NCBI GenBank assembly: GCA_035647615.1
Contig: DASRND010000006.1
Coordinates: 20,500 to 84,499 of the forward strand
Length of the DNA: 64,000 nucleotides
Direction: 5' to 3'
DNA from: Bacteroidales bacterium
GTDB lineage: Bacteria; Bacteroidota; Bacteroidia; Bacteroidales; 4484-276
A program made the translations under genes and the position numbers. The notes beneath the pieces were generated by a model that made no database searches, was not told where the DNA came from, and saw only the letters and a program-made list of their open reading frames with translations. Shown here piece by piece: positions 34,924 to 43,817 of this stretch. Within the stretch, counting starts at the first letter, position 1, and each line of letters starts with the position of its first letter.

Positions 34924-36657
34924 ATGACATTTGATGAAATGGGCATAGCGCCCGAAATACAACAAGCTATTTTGGCAATGGGCTTTGAGAGTCCATTGCC
35001 CATACAGGAAAAGATTATCCCGATACTGCTCACCCGCAACACCGATATCATCGGTCTGGCGCAGACGGGTATGGGCAAAACAGCTGCCTTTGGTATTCCC
35101 ATCGTGCAGCAAACCGACGTACGTGTTAATAAACCACAGGTGGTGATACTTAGCCCGACGCGCGAGCTGTGTATGCAGATTGCCAGAGACTTGACCAATT
35201 ATGCCGTGAACACACCCGGGCTGAAGATACTGGCCGTATATGGCGGAGCCGGCATCGTGCCACAGATGAATGCGCTGAAACAAGGCGTGCAAGTAATCGT
35301 GGCCACCCCCGGACGACTGATCGACCTGATAAAACGAAAAGTTGCCAACCTCTCCTCCGTTTACCGTGTGGTGCTCGACGAAGCCGACGAGATGCTCAAC
35401 ATGGGTTTTACCGACGACCTCAATACAATCCTGGATCAGGTGCCGGAAGACCGCAACACGTTGCTGTTTTCGGCTACCATGCCCTCGGAGATTCGCAAGA
35501 TTGCATCGCGCTATATGCGCAGTCCTGAGGAGATATTGATAGGCACACGCAACGCCAGCGCCGAAAATGTGAAGCATCTGCTATACACCGTGCATGCCCG
35601 CGATAAATATCTGGCGCTGAAACGTATCGCCGACTTTTATCCCAAAATTTATGGTATCGTATTTTGCCGCACCCGCATCGAAACGCAGGAGATCGCCGAT
35701 AAACTGATTCAGGACGGCTACAGCGCTGACTCTCTGCACGGCGACCTGTCGCAGCCCATGCGCGACATGGTGATGCAAAAATTCAGAGTGCGCAACATTC
35801 AGTTGCTGGTGGCTACCGACGTGGCTGCCCGTGGACTGGACGTGAGCGACCTGACGCATGTAATTAATTACAGCCTGCCCGACGACTACGAGATATATAC
35901 CCACCGTAGCGGCCGAACAGGTCGTGTGGGAAAAGACGGAATTTCTATTGCCATCACGCACCTTCGTGAGAAATTTGCGGTGAAAAAAATAGAGGATAAT
36001 CTACACATCCGCTTCGAGCGAATGAAGATACCCACCGGCAAAGAGATTTGCGAAAAGCAGCTTTTTAATCTGGTGGATAAGATGGAACATGTGCAGATGG
36101 ACAACGAAGCCATCGACGATTTCCTGCCGGTGATCTACAAGAAGCTCGACTGGATGAGCAAGGAGGAGGTCATCAAGCGGTTTGTTTCGATGGAGTTCAA
36201 CAGGTTTTTGGATTATTACCAGGATGCCGACGAGCTAAACGAGCCTGTGGAGCAGCGCGAGCGCGGCCGCGGCCGCGACAAAGAACGCCAGCCACGCCAA
36301 AGCGATGGTAATGCCGAGAAAGGCTACACGCGCCTATTTATAAGTGTGGGCAAAATGGATGGGCTGGTTCCCGCCGGACTTATTGAGCACATCAATCGCA
36401 ACATGCCCACCGTGAAGGTACCCGTAGGCCGCATTGACCTATTGGAAAAATTTTCGTTTTTTGAAGTCAAAAGCAGCTATGCACAACAGGTGGTGGAGCA
36501 GCTCAATAACACCCGCTACCGCGGCAGTCGTATCGATATCAGCCTGGCTCAGGGCAAAGAAGCTGTGAGAGGGAAAGATGGCGGTGCAGGTAATAAGAAA
36601 AGCTATGCGCCACGTTTCGATCGCCGCTCCGACAAGCCAAAAAAGCGCAGGTATTAA
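34924..36657 (+). CDS. DEAD-box RNA helicase with DbpA-type RNA-binding domain
   Basis: This ATP-dependent RNA helicase has the Q motif FESPLPIQEKIIP, motif I AQTGMGKT, Ia PTRELCMQIA, II DEAD in VVLDEADEMLNMGF, III SAT, V VATDVAARGLDV, and VI HRSGRTGRVGK. Residues 430-460 are a charged linker (QRERGRGRDKERQPRQ), followed by a DbpA RNA-binding domain (RLFISVGKMDGLVPAGLIEHI) and a basic tail. This layout is that of DeaD/CsdA, acting in ribosome assembly and cold growth. The frame opens with a TTG at 34921, but the adjacent ATG at 34924 is the likelier start. The long leader is usual for cold-shock-type helicases. Confidence 0.94.
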   Translation: MTFDEMGIAPEIQQAILAMGFESPLPIQEKIIPILLTRNTDIIGLAQTGMGKTAAFGIPIVQQTDVRVNKPQVVILSPTRELCMQIARDLTNYAVNTPGLKILAVYGGAGIVPQMNALKQGVQVIVATPGRLIDLIKRKVANLSSVYRVVLDEADEMLNMGFTDDLNTILDQVPEDRNTLLFSATMPSEIRKIASRYMRSPEEILIGTRNASAENVKHLLYTVHARDKYLALKRIADFYPKIYGIVFCRTRIETQEIADKLIQDGYSADSLHGDLSQPMRDMVMQKFRVRNIQLLVATDVAARGLDVSDLTHVINYSLPDDYEIYTHRSGRTGRVGKDGISIAITHLREKFAVKKIEDNLHIRFERMKIPTGKEICEKQLFNLVDKMEHVQMDNEAIDDFLPVIYKKLDWMSKEEVIKRFVSMEFNRFLDYYQDADELNEPVEQRERGRGRDKERQPRQSDGNAEKGYTRLFISVGKMDGLVPAGLIEHINRNMPTVKVPVGRIDLLEKFSFFEVKSSYAQQVVEQLNNTRYRGSRIDISLAQGKEAVRGKDGGAGNKKSYAPRFDRRSDKPKKRRY

Positions 36658-37031
36658 GCGTCTGGAAGAAGTTATGAGTGGTGAGAAAGCAGAGGTGAGC
36701 GGTGAGTGGTAAGAAAGAATTAGTAGGTAGGCCGCCAGCAGTCAGAAGCTTAAGTGATGCCAGACATTTTTTTAATTCAATATTCTGTATTTTCTCCGAC
36801 AAACTGGTTTCGACAAGCTCAACCACCGCAGGGCAGGTTTTATTCTGTATTCAATATTCAAAAAACTTGTAAGAGATGGCAACTCTGATGGCGGAAGTGT
36901 AAACTTCCCGTTGGGCTGCGAACCCAGGGGTTTGGTTGAATCCTCATCATAGCTCTCTGCGTCCTGCTCTCCGCGCCCTGCTTTTCGCGTCCTGCTCTTA
37001 GCGCCCTGCGCCACGCTCTTTGCGCCGTGTG
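36658..37031. other. 374-bp intergenic stretch with repeats
   Basis: It holds GTGAGCGGTGAG-type low-complexity sequence near 36690, a TTCGACAAGCTCAACC repeat at 36803-36827 flanked on both sides by TTCTGTATT, and an imperfect 14-16 bp tandem array at 36953-37026. No gene recognised. Confidence 0.6.
36953..37026. repeat. Imperfect 14-16 bp tandem repeat
   Basis: Five degenerate copies of a CTCTNCGCGYCCTG unit lie directly before the stop codon of the converging minus-strand gene at 37032. Confidence 0.65.
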
Positions 37032-37355
37032 TCAGACTATCGAAATCGCTGCCTTTACGGCCTGCTCCAGGATATCGATGGCGGCGTTGGCAGCGCGTTG
37101 GGCAATTGCCTTGGTGATAACAGCCATTGCGTTAAGCTCCGCTTCCAGAATCAGCTTTTCGTCGTCTATCCGCGATTTAAACTTATCCTCCGGGAGGTCG
37201 CCGCTGATGCGTAGCTCGGCAAGGAGAAACAGGCGATCTTTGCGGCGCAGTATAAACTCTTCGGCGACGCATTTCACTTCATCCCAACTGTCGGCCACGG
37301 TGTCTTTGACGCCGGCCAGCATATCGTTGATCACTTTGTTGATGTCGAGTTTCAT
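37032..37355 (-). CDS. Small hypothetical helical protein
   Basis: This 107-residue protein is almost entirely helical, with alternating charges (ADSWDEVKCVAEEFILRRKD) and an alanine-rich C-terminus (AAIDILEQAVKAAISIV). There is no signal peptide or membrane segment. I do not recognise the family. It begins 21 bp after a lipoprotein gene on the same strand, so the two probably form an operon. Confidence 0.65.
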   Translation of the reverse strand: MKLDINKVINDMLAGVKDTVADSWDEVKCVAEEFILRRKDRLFLLAELRISGDLPEDKFKSRIDDEKLILEAELNAMAVITKAIAQRAANAAIDILEQAVKAAISIV

Positions 37356-37376
37356 AATGTTTCAATTTTAAAGTTG

Positions 37377-37856
37377 TTATTCGGGTGGGTTGGTGGCTAA
37401 TTCTTTTCCTTTTTCGGCTACCTGCATCGCATAAAACAGGTCGCTGAAAGTCTTACGGTTGAGCTTTATCAGTCCGTTGCTCAGGGTGTTGTCGCTGCGG
37501 TGTTCCTCTTTGTATTTCTGCCACAGCTCCAGCGTTATCTCCACAATGCGGGTAGAGTTTTGGTTGAGCGGTTTGATTTTGTTTTGGTTCAGAAGCGAAC
37601 CAAGCATCACTTCGATATCGACATATTGCGGGACAAAAAGCTCAAAGGCGCGCCCATCATTTTCGGGCCTGGTGGTTTCGAGCATCATCAGATAAAACTT
37701 GTCCACCTGCCGGGCGGTTTCTTTTATATCAGTGGCAAGCGTCGCGTCGTACTCAGGGACAAAGGTTACCCGGCAGCCATACATCGCAAAGGTTGCGAAC
37801 AATAATAACATCAGCAGCAATTTGCTGTTGCGTGTTTGGATGGTAAGATTTTTCAT
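37377..37856 (-). CDS. Lipoprotein of unknown function
   Basis: This 159-residue protein has a lipoprotein signal with lipobox AMYGC (Cys28) followed by RVTFVPEYDATLA. The mature part is predicted helical with no known domain. It contains a repeated KLNRK-like basic stretch near residue 130. It is upstream of a small helical protein gene (37032-37355), and the two may act together in the envelope. Confidence 0.7.
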   Translation of the reverse strand: MKNLTIQTRNSKLLLMLLLFATFAMYGCRVTFVPEYDATLATDIKETARQVDKFYLMMLETTRPENDGRAFELFVPQYVDIEVMLGSLLNQNKIKPLNQNSTRIVEITLELWQKYKEEHRSDNTLSNGLIKLNRKTFSDLFYAMQVAEKGKELATNPPE

Positions 37857-37978
37857 AACTGTTAGTATTTGAAATTTTGTAATGAGAATGTGCTTTTCTG
37901 ATCTTAACAGAACAAAGTTATTATTATAATAATCGAAGTTGCATTATTTGTTAATTTGCAAAAGATAAATTAAAACGG

Positions 37979-38713
37979 ATGCACAAACTTATAGATTATA
38001 TTTTATCGGTAGTATTTTACATTTCCTTCGCGGTGGTGGTGTTGTTTTTTCACCCGGTGCAGGTGGGAGCGCACTTGTTGTTGGGCGAGCGTGCAAGGCA
38101 GCGGGTGGTGACAGCGCTCAACTTTATGCTGCTACAGTCGATGCGCTTAGTAGGCTGCCGGTTCACTTTTCGTGGATTTGAAAAAATCCCCAAGGGCGGG
38201 CCTGTTGTCATTGTTTCTAATCATCAAAGTATGTTCGACGTCCCGGTTTTAGTGTATGGCTTCCGGCGGTTCAACCCAAAGTTTATCAGTAAGATCGAAC
38301 TGGCGCGCAATTATCCCAGTATCTCCTACAATCTTCGTGCGGGTGGGTCGGCGTTGATCGACCGCAGCGACCGCGCCCAAGCCGTAAAAGAAATCACCAG
38401 GGTAGGAACGCTTATCGAAAGTACGGGCGAAGCAGTGTGTATATTTCCGGAGGGTACGCGAAGCAAAACCGCCAGGATGAAGTCGTTTATGCCCGCCGGC
38501 CTAAGTGCATTGCTGCATGCCGCCCCTTCGGCACTTATCGTTCCTTTTGCCATCGACGGTCATAACCACCTGATAAAGTATGGCGCCTTTCCGTTGCATA
38601 CCTTTCAGCGGATAACTTATACCGTTCTCGATCCCATCGAACCCAGCCAGTTTCCTGATCTGGAGATTGTAAAAATTGTCGAAGACAGGATTCGGGAGGT
38701 GTTGGAGGGATAG
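37979..38713 (+). CDS. plsC: 1-acyl-sn-glycerol-3-phosphate acyltransferase
   Basis: This 244-residue membrane-associated acyltransferase converts lysophosphatidate to phosphatidate. An N-terminal hydrophobic segment (YILSVVFYISFAVVVLFF) anchors it. Motif I NHQSMFD (the H-x4-D catalytic pair, near residue 80), motif II-like KFISKIELARNYP, motif III FPEGTRSK (near 160) and motif IV VPFAIDG are all present. It is a single gene. A relative that acylates other lysolipids is possible, but the length and motifs suit PlsC. Confidence 0.92.
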   Translation: MHKLIDYILSVVFYISFAVVVLFFHPVQVGAHLLLGERARQRVVTALNFMLLQSMRLVGCRFTFRGFEKIPKGGPVVIVSNHQSMFDVPVLVYGFRRFNPKFISKIELARNYPSISYNLRAGGSALIDRSDRAQAVKEITRVGTLIESTGEAVCIFPEGTRSKTARMKSFMPAGLSALLHAAPSALIVPFAIDGHNHLIKYGAFPLHTFQRITYTVLDPIEPSQFPDLEIVKIVEDRIREVLEG

Positions 38714-38834
38714 ATAGATGGCCGTGGGCAGTGTTTAGCAGGATGACTTCAACTAAAATAGTTGTGTTTTTTGTAATAAAAGTTTTTCACAATTGAAACA
38801 GACGAAGTCAGAAAAAACTACGGACACAGCACTA

Positions 38835-40364
38835 TCAAGGTTTCTGGGTTTTTTTTAAATCGAATATATCCGTTCTCCTGTCTTCCAGGTTGCGCACGGT
38901 GCCGAAGCGGTGAAGTTCGCGAAGCAGATGGATGTCGACGTCGGCCACCAATATCATTTCAGTGTTGGGCGTTGCCTGGGCTTTGATGCCGTTGGGCGGG
39001 AACGAGAAGTCGCAGGGGGTGAGTACCATCGATTGGGCATAACGCGTGTCCATGTTGTGTACTTTGGGCAAGTTGCCTACGCTGCCCGCGATGGCCACAT
39101 AACATTCGTTTTCGATGGCACGGGCACGGGCACAGTTGCGAACTCTTGCATATCCGTCCTGGGTGTCGGTGAGAAAAGGCACAAAAAGTATCTCCATACC
39201 TTCGAGTGCCAGCAGCCGGCTCAGCTCCGGAAACTCTACATCATAACAAATCAGGATGCCGATTTTTCCGCAATCGGTATCAAAAACCTTAAGCTGCTCG
39301 CCTTTTCCCCATCCCCAAATGTTGCGCTCGCCGGGCGTGATGTGTAGCTTTTCGTAGCGTTCGGTGGTGCCGTCGCGGCGACAGAGGTAGCCATTGTTGT
39401 AAGGCCGTTCGTCGCGCATCTCGGGCATGCTGCCGGTGATGATGTTGATGTTGTAGGCGATGGCCAGCTCGCAAAAGCGGCGCAGGATTTCCGGTGTATG
39501 TGCAGCCAGCTCGCGCAGCGCTTCGGGCTGCGACAGGTGATTGTTGTCGGCCATGAGCGGGGCATTAAAAAACTCCGGAAACAAAGCGAAGTCGCTGCGG
39601 TAGGCCGCCACTGCATCCACAAAATATTCGACTTGGGATAAAAGTTCGTCCAGATTTTTGTAATGCCGCATTTGCCATTGCACAAGTCCCAGCCGAACTA
39701 CCTTTTTTTGCACAGCAGCCACCTTGCGTTTTTTGGTGTAATAGATGTTGTCCCACTCCAGCAGCACCGCGTATTCGTTGGATTCTTTGTCGCCCTCCAG
39801 GTAATTTTTCAGCACCTTGGCCACATGAAAATCGTTAGAGAGCTGAAAGTTTAGCACCGGATCGTAAATCTCCTTTTGCTTCACCTTGTTGATGTATTCT
39901 TTGGGCGTAAGCGTGTCGGCATATTTGTGATATTCAGGGATGCGACCGCCAAAGGCTACTCCACGCAGGTTGAGCCGCTCGGCGAGGTCTTTCCGGTAAT
40001 CGTAAAGTCGGCGTCCCAGGCGCAATCCTCTGAACTCTGGTTTTATAAAAATATCGATACCATACAGCACGTCGCCATCCGGCAGGTGCGTGTCGAAAGT
40101 GTAGTTGCCGGTGATTTCGCGATAGGTATGATGTTCATCAAAACTCTCGTAGTCGACGATAATGGAGAGTGCACCGCCGGCAATTTGTTGATTTACTTTT
40201 ATTACCACCTGCCCTTCGGGAAACCGCTCGATGAGACGCTGCAAATATTCACGTCCCCAAAAAGCGTTGGGCATGTGTGTGTAGGATGCCAGGGTAGCTT
40301 CTTTGAGTTGCTGATAATCGTCGAGCGTAAGAAACGATAATTCTATGTTTTCGATCGGGGCCAT
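38835..40364 (-). CDS. GNAT acetyltransferase fused to carbon-nitrogen hydrolase
   Basis: This 509-residue protein combines two enzymes. Residues 1-215 are a GNAT N-acetyltransferase domain with the acetyl-CoA loop FRGLRLGRRLYDYR. Residues 225-505 are a nitrilase-superfamily amidohydrolase with the Glu in ALFPEFFNAP, the Lys in YEKLHITPGE and the nucleophile Cys in ILICYDVEFPE. This fusion is a known bacterial architecture, though I know of no established substrate. No signal peptide is seen. It is a single gene with a methyltransferase gene upstream on the same strand, 156 bp away. Confidence 0.93.
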   Translation of the reverse strand: MAPIENIELSFLTLDDYQQLKEATLASYTHMPNAFWGREYLQRLIERFPEGQVVIKVNQQIAGGALSIIVDYESFDEHHTYREITGNYTFDTHLPDGDVLYGIDIFIKPEFRGLRLGRRLYDYRKDLAERLNLRGVAFGGRIPEYHKYADTLTPKEYINKVKQKEIYDPVLNFQLSNDFHVAKVLKNYLEGDKESNEYAVLLEWDNIYYTKKRKVAAVQKKVVRLGLVQWQMRHYKNLDELLSQVEYFVDAVAAYRSDFALFPEFFNAPLMADNNHLSQPEALRELAAHTPEILRRFCELAIAYNINIITGSMPEMRDERPYNNGYLCRRDGTTERYEKLHITPGERNIWGWGKGEQLKVFDTDCGKIGILICYDVEFPELSRLLALEGMEILFVPFLTDTQDGYARVRNCARARAIENECYVAIAGSVGNLPKVHNMDTRYAQSMVLTPCDFSFPPNGIKAQATPNTEMILVADVDIHLLRELHRFGTVRNLEDRRTDIFDLKKTQKP

Positions 40365-40520
40365 AATGTGTGTTTTTAAAATAAAGTAAAGGAAATTTTC
40401 CTGATTTCGTCTTCAAGACCCCGTCTGGCTCCTCCCTTGAGGGGGAGGATTCCATCCTATTTTATCTGAAATTATTAAAACAACAATTATAAACCAAAAC
40501 AGGCACCTGCTGCTGTTAGT

Positions 40521-41348
40521 TTATCTTTCCGATTTTCCGGGCATAGCTGGTGTAATGTTTAGGCCGACGCTGAAATAATGAGCCGGCCGGACAGGATTTT
40601 GCAACGTGTGCGTTTTGTATTTTAAAGGCGAATATACAGCCGAAAGTGTGTTGCCGGCGTGATAGAGATTATGGTGAAGATGTGGTGGTAGCCCGTCGAG
40701 GATGCCGGCAAAAACATCAAAACGCGGGGTTTCGGGATTACGTGCATAATCGTGCCATACCACAATGCTTCGATCGTGCAACAGATTGGCAAAGACTTTC
40801 TGCGTATCATTTTTCACCATCTCATAGTGATGATCGCCATCGATGAAAATCAAATCATATTTCTGATTGAGACCCGCGAAATCAAAATGGGAGGTGTCGC
40901 CGCGCAAATGGGTGATGTTGGGTAGGTGGTTAGAGAAAAAACCGATTAAGTCAATATAATCCTCACTCATCCCCACCTCTCGCATTTGCTCATCCGAAAG
41001 GTTGAGTGTGGTGCAGTGTGCAGCATGTGGAGCTACGTTGGCCACGCTTTCGCCGCGCCACGTGCCTATTTCGAAATATCGGCACCCTTCGATTCCGGCA
41101 GCCAGTTGTTGAAGTAGGAAATGATCGGTAGGCAGCGAGCCGCCATCGAGAAAAGCAAAAATCGGAACCTCGCCCTTCGATGCACCCGTAATGGTGGTAA
41201 GTTCTACCACCGGCAAGCCTTGGGCAAAATGATGCAGCTTGTCGACATGCCGGCGCCAATTGTCGTCGGTGTCGATGACGTGATTGAGCAATGAAGGCTG
41301 GCGCACCAGCAAACGGATGGCTTTGAATAATTTCGCGGCTTTCGACAT
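40521..41348 (-). CDS. Class I SAM-dependent methyltransferase
   Basis: This 275-residue protein has the Methyltransf_24-type layout: CRYFEIGTWRGESVANVA (motif I, near residue 95), YDLIFIDGDHHYEMVKNDTQ (motif with two His, near 165), then SIVVWHDYARNP. The DGDHHYE segment is typical of this branch, which includes methyltransferases for sugars or natural products. The substrate is unknown. A TACTTTTG box lies 27-34 bp before the ATG on the minus strand. Confidence 0.85.
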   Translation of the reverse strand: MSKAAKLFKAIRLLVRQPSLLNHVIDTDDNWRRHVDKLHHFAQGLPVVELTTITGASKGEVPIFAFLDGGSLPTDHFLLQQLAAGIEGCRYFEIGTWRGESVANVAPHAAHCTTLNLSDEQMREVGMSEDYIDLIGFFSNHLPNITHLRGDTSHFDFAGLNQKYDLIFIDGDHHYEMVKNDTQKVFANLLHDRSIVVWHDYARNPETPRFDVFAGILDGLPPHLHHNLYHAGNTLSAVYSPLKYKTHTLQNPVRPAHYFSVGLNITPAMPGKSER

Positions 41349-41406
41349 AATTCTTTTTGGTTAGTTTCTGTCCGCAAAAGTATTTCATTTTTCAGCAATG
41401 GCTTAT

Positions 41407-41610
41407 TTATCGTTTTTGCACAGAAGCAAGCAGCAATATGCCGCCTATTAGCAGCACAATACTTACCGTGATGGGCAGCCAGCTAATGGAGCTAAAAACG
41501 ATTTCGTTGCCGAAGAGACTCAGGCTATGCGATCTGTTCATTGCCTGAATTCCAAACGCAAAAGTGCCGATGACGCCCAGGATTACGATAATGATTCCTA
41601 CAATTTTCAT
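41407..41610 (-). CDS. Small two-helix membrane protein
   Basis: This 67-residue protein has two membrane segments (IVGIIIVILGVIGTFAFGI and LPITVSIVLLIGGILLLAS) joined by a short polar loop. It resembles DUF3185-like inner-membrane proteins. It lies between the methyltransferase gene and the barrel gene on the same strand. No function can be assigned. Confidence 0.7.
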   Translation of the reverse strand: MKIVGIIIVILGVIGTFAFGIQAMNRSHSLSLFGNEIVFSSISWLPITVSIVLLIGGILLLASVQKR

Positions 41611-41702
41611 GATGGTTATAGTTTTGATTTCCTCACTAAAGATTCCGACTTGATCCTATTAACAATAATATACCTAAGAGGTTAATTAATGTTCTGTTTA
41701 TT

Positions 41703-43703
41703 TTAGAAATCGTAATAAAAATCGTATGGAATGATGTGTGGTTTTGTGGCTTCAAACGATTGGAATTCACCACGTGGGCGCGAGTTTGTCTGAGCCATAA
41801 AGGCATTTCCGTCAGCAGGATGGGGAAACCAGCTCAGCTTTATTTCGAGGGTTTGGAATACCAGGTTTTCGTTTTTAATCAATACCCCAACCCCGATGCC
41901 CGAATATAGTTTGTTGTTATAAATGGGGCGGTTTGCGGGGCCTGCCAGGCTCGCTTCATAGAAAAGTTCCAACGCAAACTGAAACCCATAGATTATCCAG
42001 GGGGTGTAGGTAACCATGCCGGTGGTGATGTTGAGCTGCTGGTTGCCGTCGAACTTATACAATTTGAGGCCACCCATCTGGTTGAGGTTTTGCACATACA
42101 TCTTTTCGTTGCGATAGCGATTGATGCCTGCCGAATAATACATGCGGAACTGCAAGCGTGTATTGTATTTTTCGGAGAATTTAAAACGGTTGCTGAAGTA
42201 GTGTGTGCTGAAGTTGAAAAGGCCTTGTCTTAGCTGGTGATCATCAATAAAGGCACCGGCTTCTGCCAGCATGTAGAGGTAGCCAAACTTATCCAGATAA
42301 TCGCCTGCCGAAAGCGAGATGCCGCCATACGGCCGGTTGAAAAATTCAGCCAGTTCGTAGCCGGCTGTCAGCGTGAGATTAAAACCGTAAGGGATGTCCT
42401 CGGTGATGCCAAATCCATAGATGTATTTGCTTTGGTAATAGTCGTTGCGAACAAATGATATCGACCCCAGAAAGTCGGCTCGGTGCTGGTATCGGATGTT
42501 GGTATCCCGGCGGGTAGTAGGACGGAGGAGGTAATGAAGGTAATTGTAGCGGGCTGCCAGCACCAGATATTCGGCGGCCTCGGCGGGGTTGGGATGCGAA
42601 GCAAACGAATAACCTGCCACACCTTCGATGTTATGATAATGGATCTGATAGATTTTGCCGGAATCGTCCTCAGCATCCGGCGGGTAGCTGTACTTACTGT
42701 CGAGCCTGTAATACTTATCTTCGACTTTGGCCAACCCGCCCCAACTCGACTTTGTAGGCACATATTTACGAGTGGCTTGCAATCGCCGCAGCTCCGTGTT
42801 TTCGTCGCGATCTATCATGGCCTGTGCAGCTATAAACGACCCGCCGATATTGGGAACCTCATAACCCAGATAACTGTAGCGAACATAGGGCGATTTGACA
42901 GGCATCAGCGTAAAGGTATTGGTGAAAAAATGTCCCCAGCCCATAAGGTTAACCGTGTACAAATCAATTTTGTACTTATCAATTCCCGACGATCGAAATG
43001 AAGCTCCGTAAGGATAGATGTCTTTAACAATCACCACCACATCCACCGAGTCGCTGCCTGCCACGTTGTCCACAACGCGGATGCGGGCATCGTTAAGCGA
43101 ACGCAGCTCACGCAGCAGCCGCTCACTGTTGCTCATCAGGTAGGGTTCTATCCGGTCGCCTTCGCCAAAAAGCAAGTTGTCACGGATTACATAATTTCTG
43201 GTAGCTGGATAGGTCTTGTTAAGCCACCGGAAAAACTTCGACTCCGTTTGGTAAGCGGTATCCATCACCGTGGGGCCAATGGCATCGAGCACCAGGTATC
43301 GGATGTTGCGGATAACTTTGCCTTCATAAGGCTCAAAACGCTTTTCCGGTTTTTCGATGGCTGCGGTATCTTCTTTCGGTTCTTTGTGTGGATTGGCAAA
43401 AGTAGCCGCATACAATTCGCGGGTCAGACGGCTGCCCTGCGTTTTTTCTTTCAGCATCCGGCGCAATCGGTAGGTTCGTAGCTCGTCGTTTTGCCGTATT
43501 ACCGAGTCATTAAAAATCAGCGTAGTGTCGTTTTTGAAAGTGTAGGTGCTATCGTAAATTTTTATCCGAGTGCCTTTTTCTATAAAAATGGTATCCGTAA
43601 CACTCCGGTTCTTCTGCTGAGCATGCAGCGACGAAAACAACATCAAAAACAACATGAGCTGAAGCAGTTTTACGGAAGGTTTTAAGAAGGCTGAACAGGT
43701 CAT
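41703..43703 (-). CDS. Outer-membrane protein with POTRA-like and Omp85-like barrel regions
   Basis: The frame opens at a GTG (43757), but the ATG at 43703 gives a clean signal peptide (LLQLMLFLMLFSSLHAQ) and lies 57 bp after a TATCTTTG box, so it is chosen. The protein is then 666 residues. After a polar segment, residues 130-240 contain a POTRA-like unit (IRNIRYLVLDAIGPTV, then LFGEGDRIEPYLMSNSERLLR and VDVVVIVKDIYP). The rest alternates beta-strands of an outer-membrane barrel, ending with the aromatic terminal YDFYYDF. It looks like an Omp85/BamA-related protein, but the GRGF-type lid motif is not evident, so the subfamily is open. Confidence 0.75.
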   Translation of the reverse strand: MTCSAFLKPSVKLLQLMLFLMLFSSLHAQQKNRSVTDTIFIEKGTRIKIYDSTYTFKNDTTLIFNDSVIRQNDELRTYRLRRMLKEKTQGSRLTRELYAATFANPHKEPKEDTAAIEKPEKRFEPYEGKVIRNIRYLVLDAIGPTVMDTAYQTESKFFRWLNKTYPATRNYVIRDNLLFGEGDRIEPYLMSNSERLLRELRSLNDARIRVVDNVAGSDSVDVVVIVKDIYPYGASFRSSGIDKYKIDLYTVNLMGWGHFFTNTFTLMPVKSPYVRYSYLGYEVPNIGGSFIAAQAMIDRDENTELRRLQATRKYVPTKSSWGGLAKVEDKYYRLDSKYSYPPDAEDDSGKIYQIHYHNIEGVAGYSFASHPNPAEAAEYLVLAARYNYLHYLLRPTTRRDTNIRYQHRADFLGSISFVRNDYYQSKYIYGFGITEDIPYGFNLTLTAGYELAEFFNRPYGGISLSAGDYLDKFGYLYMLAEAGAFIDDHQLRQGLFNFSTHYFSNRFKFSEKYNTRLQFRMYYSAGINRYRNEKMYVQNLNQMGGLKLYKFDGNQQLNITTGMVTYTPWIIYGFQFALELFYEASLAGPANRPIYNNKLYSGIGVGVLIKNENLVFQTLEIKLSWFPHPADGNAFMAQTNSRPRGEFQSFEATKPHIIPYDFYYDF

Positions 43704-43817
43704 ATTGTTTTTAAAAACTTTGCGTAAAAATAGAAAAATCTGCTTCGACGGCAACACGGCAAAGATAAAAGATGTTTTACGCTATCTTCGCCTTTTGCTT
43801 TTTAAAACCACTATTAG

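Noticed and set aside
34921..36657. Cold-shock riboswitch-like structure in the helicase leader
   Set aside because: The leader of about 120 nt shows no convincing conserved structure by eye; only its length is suggestive.
36772..37014. 80-codon minus-strand frame containing WLSLSKPVCRR
   Set aside because: This is the common translation of the TTCGACAAGCTC intergenic repeat, not a gene.
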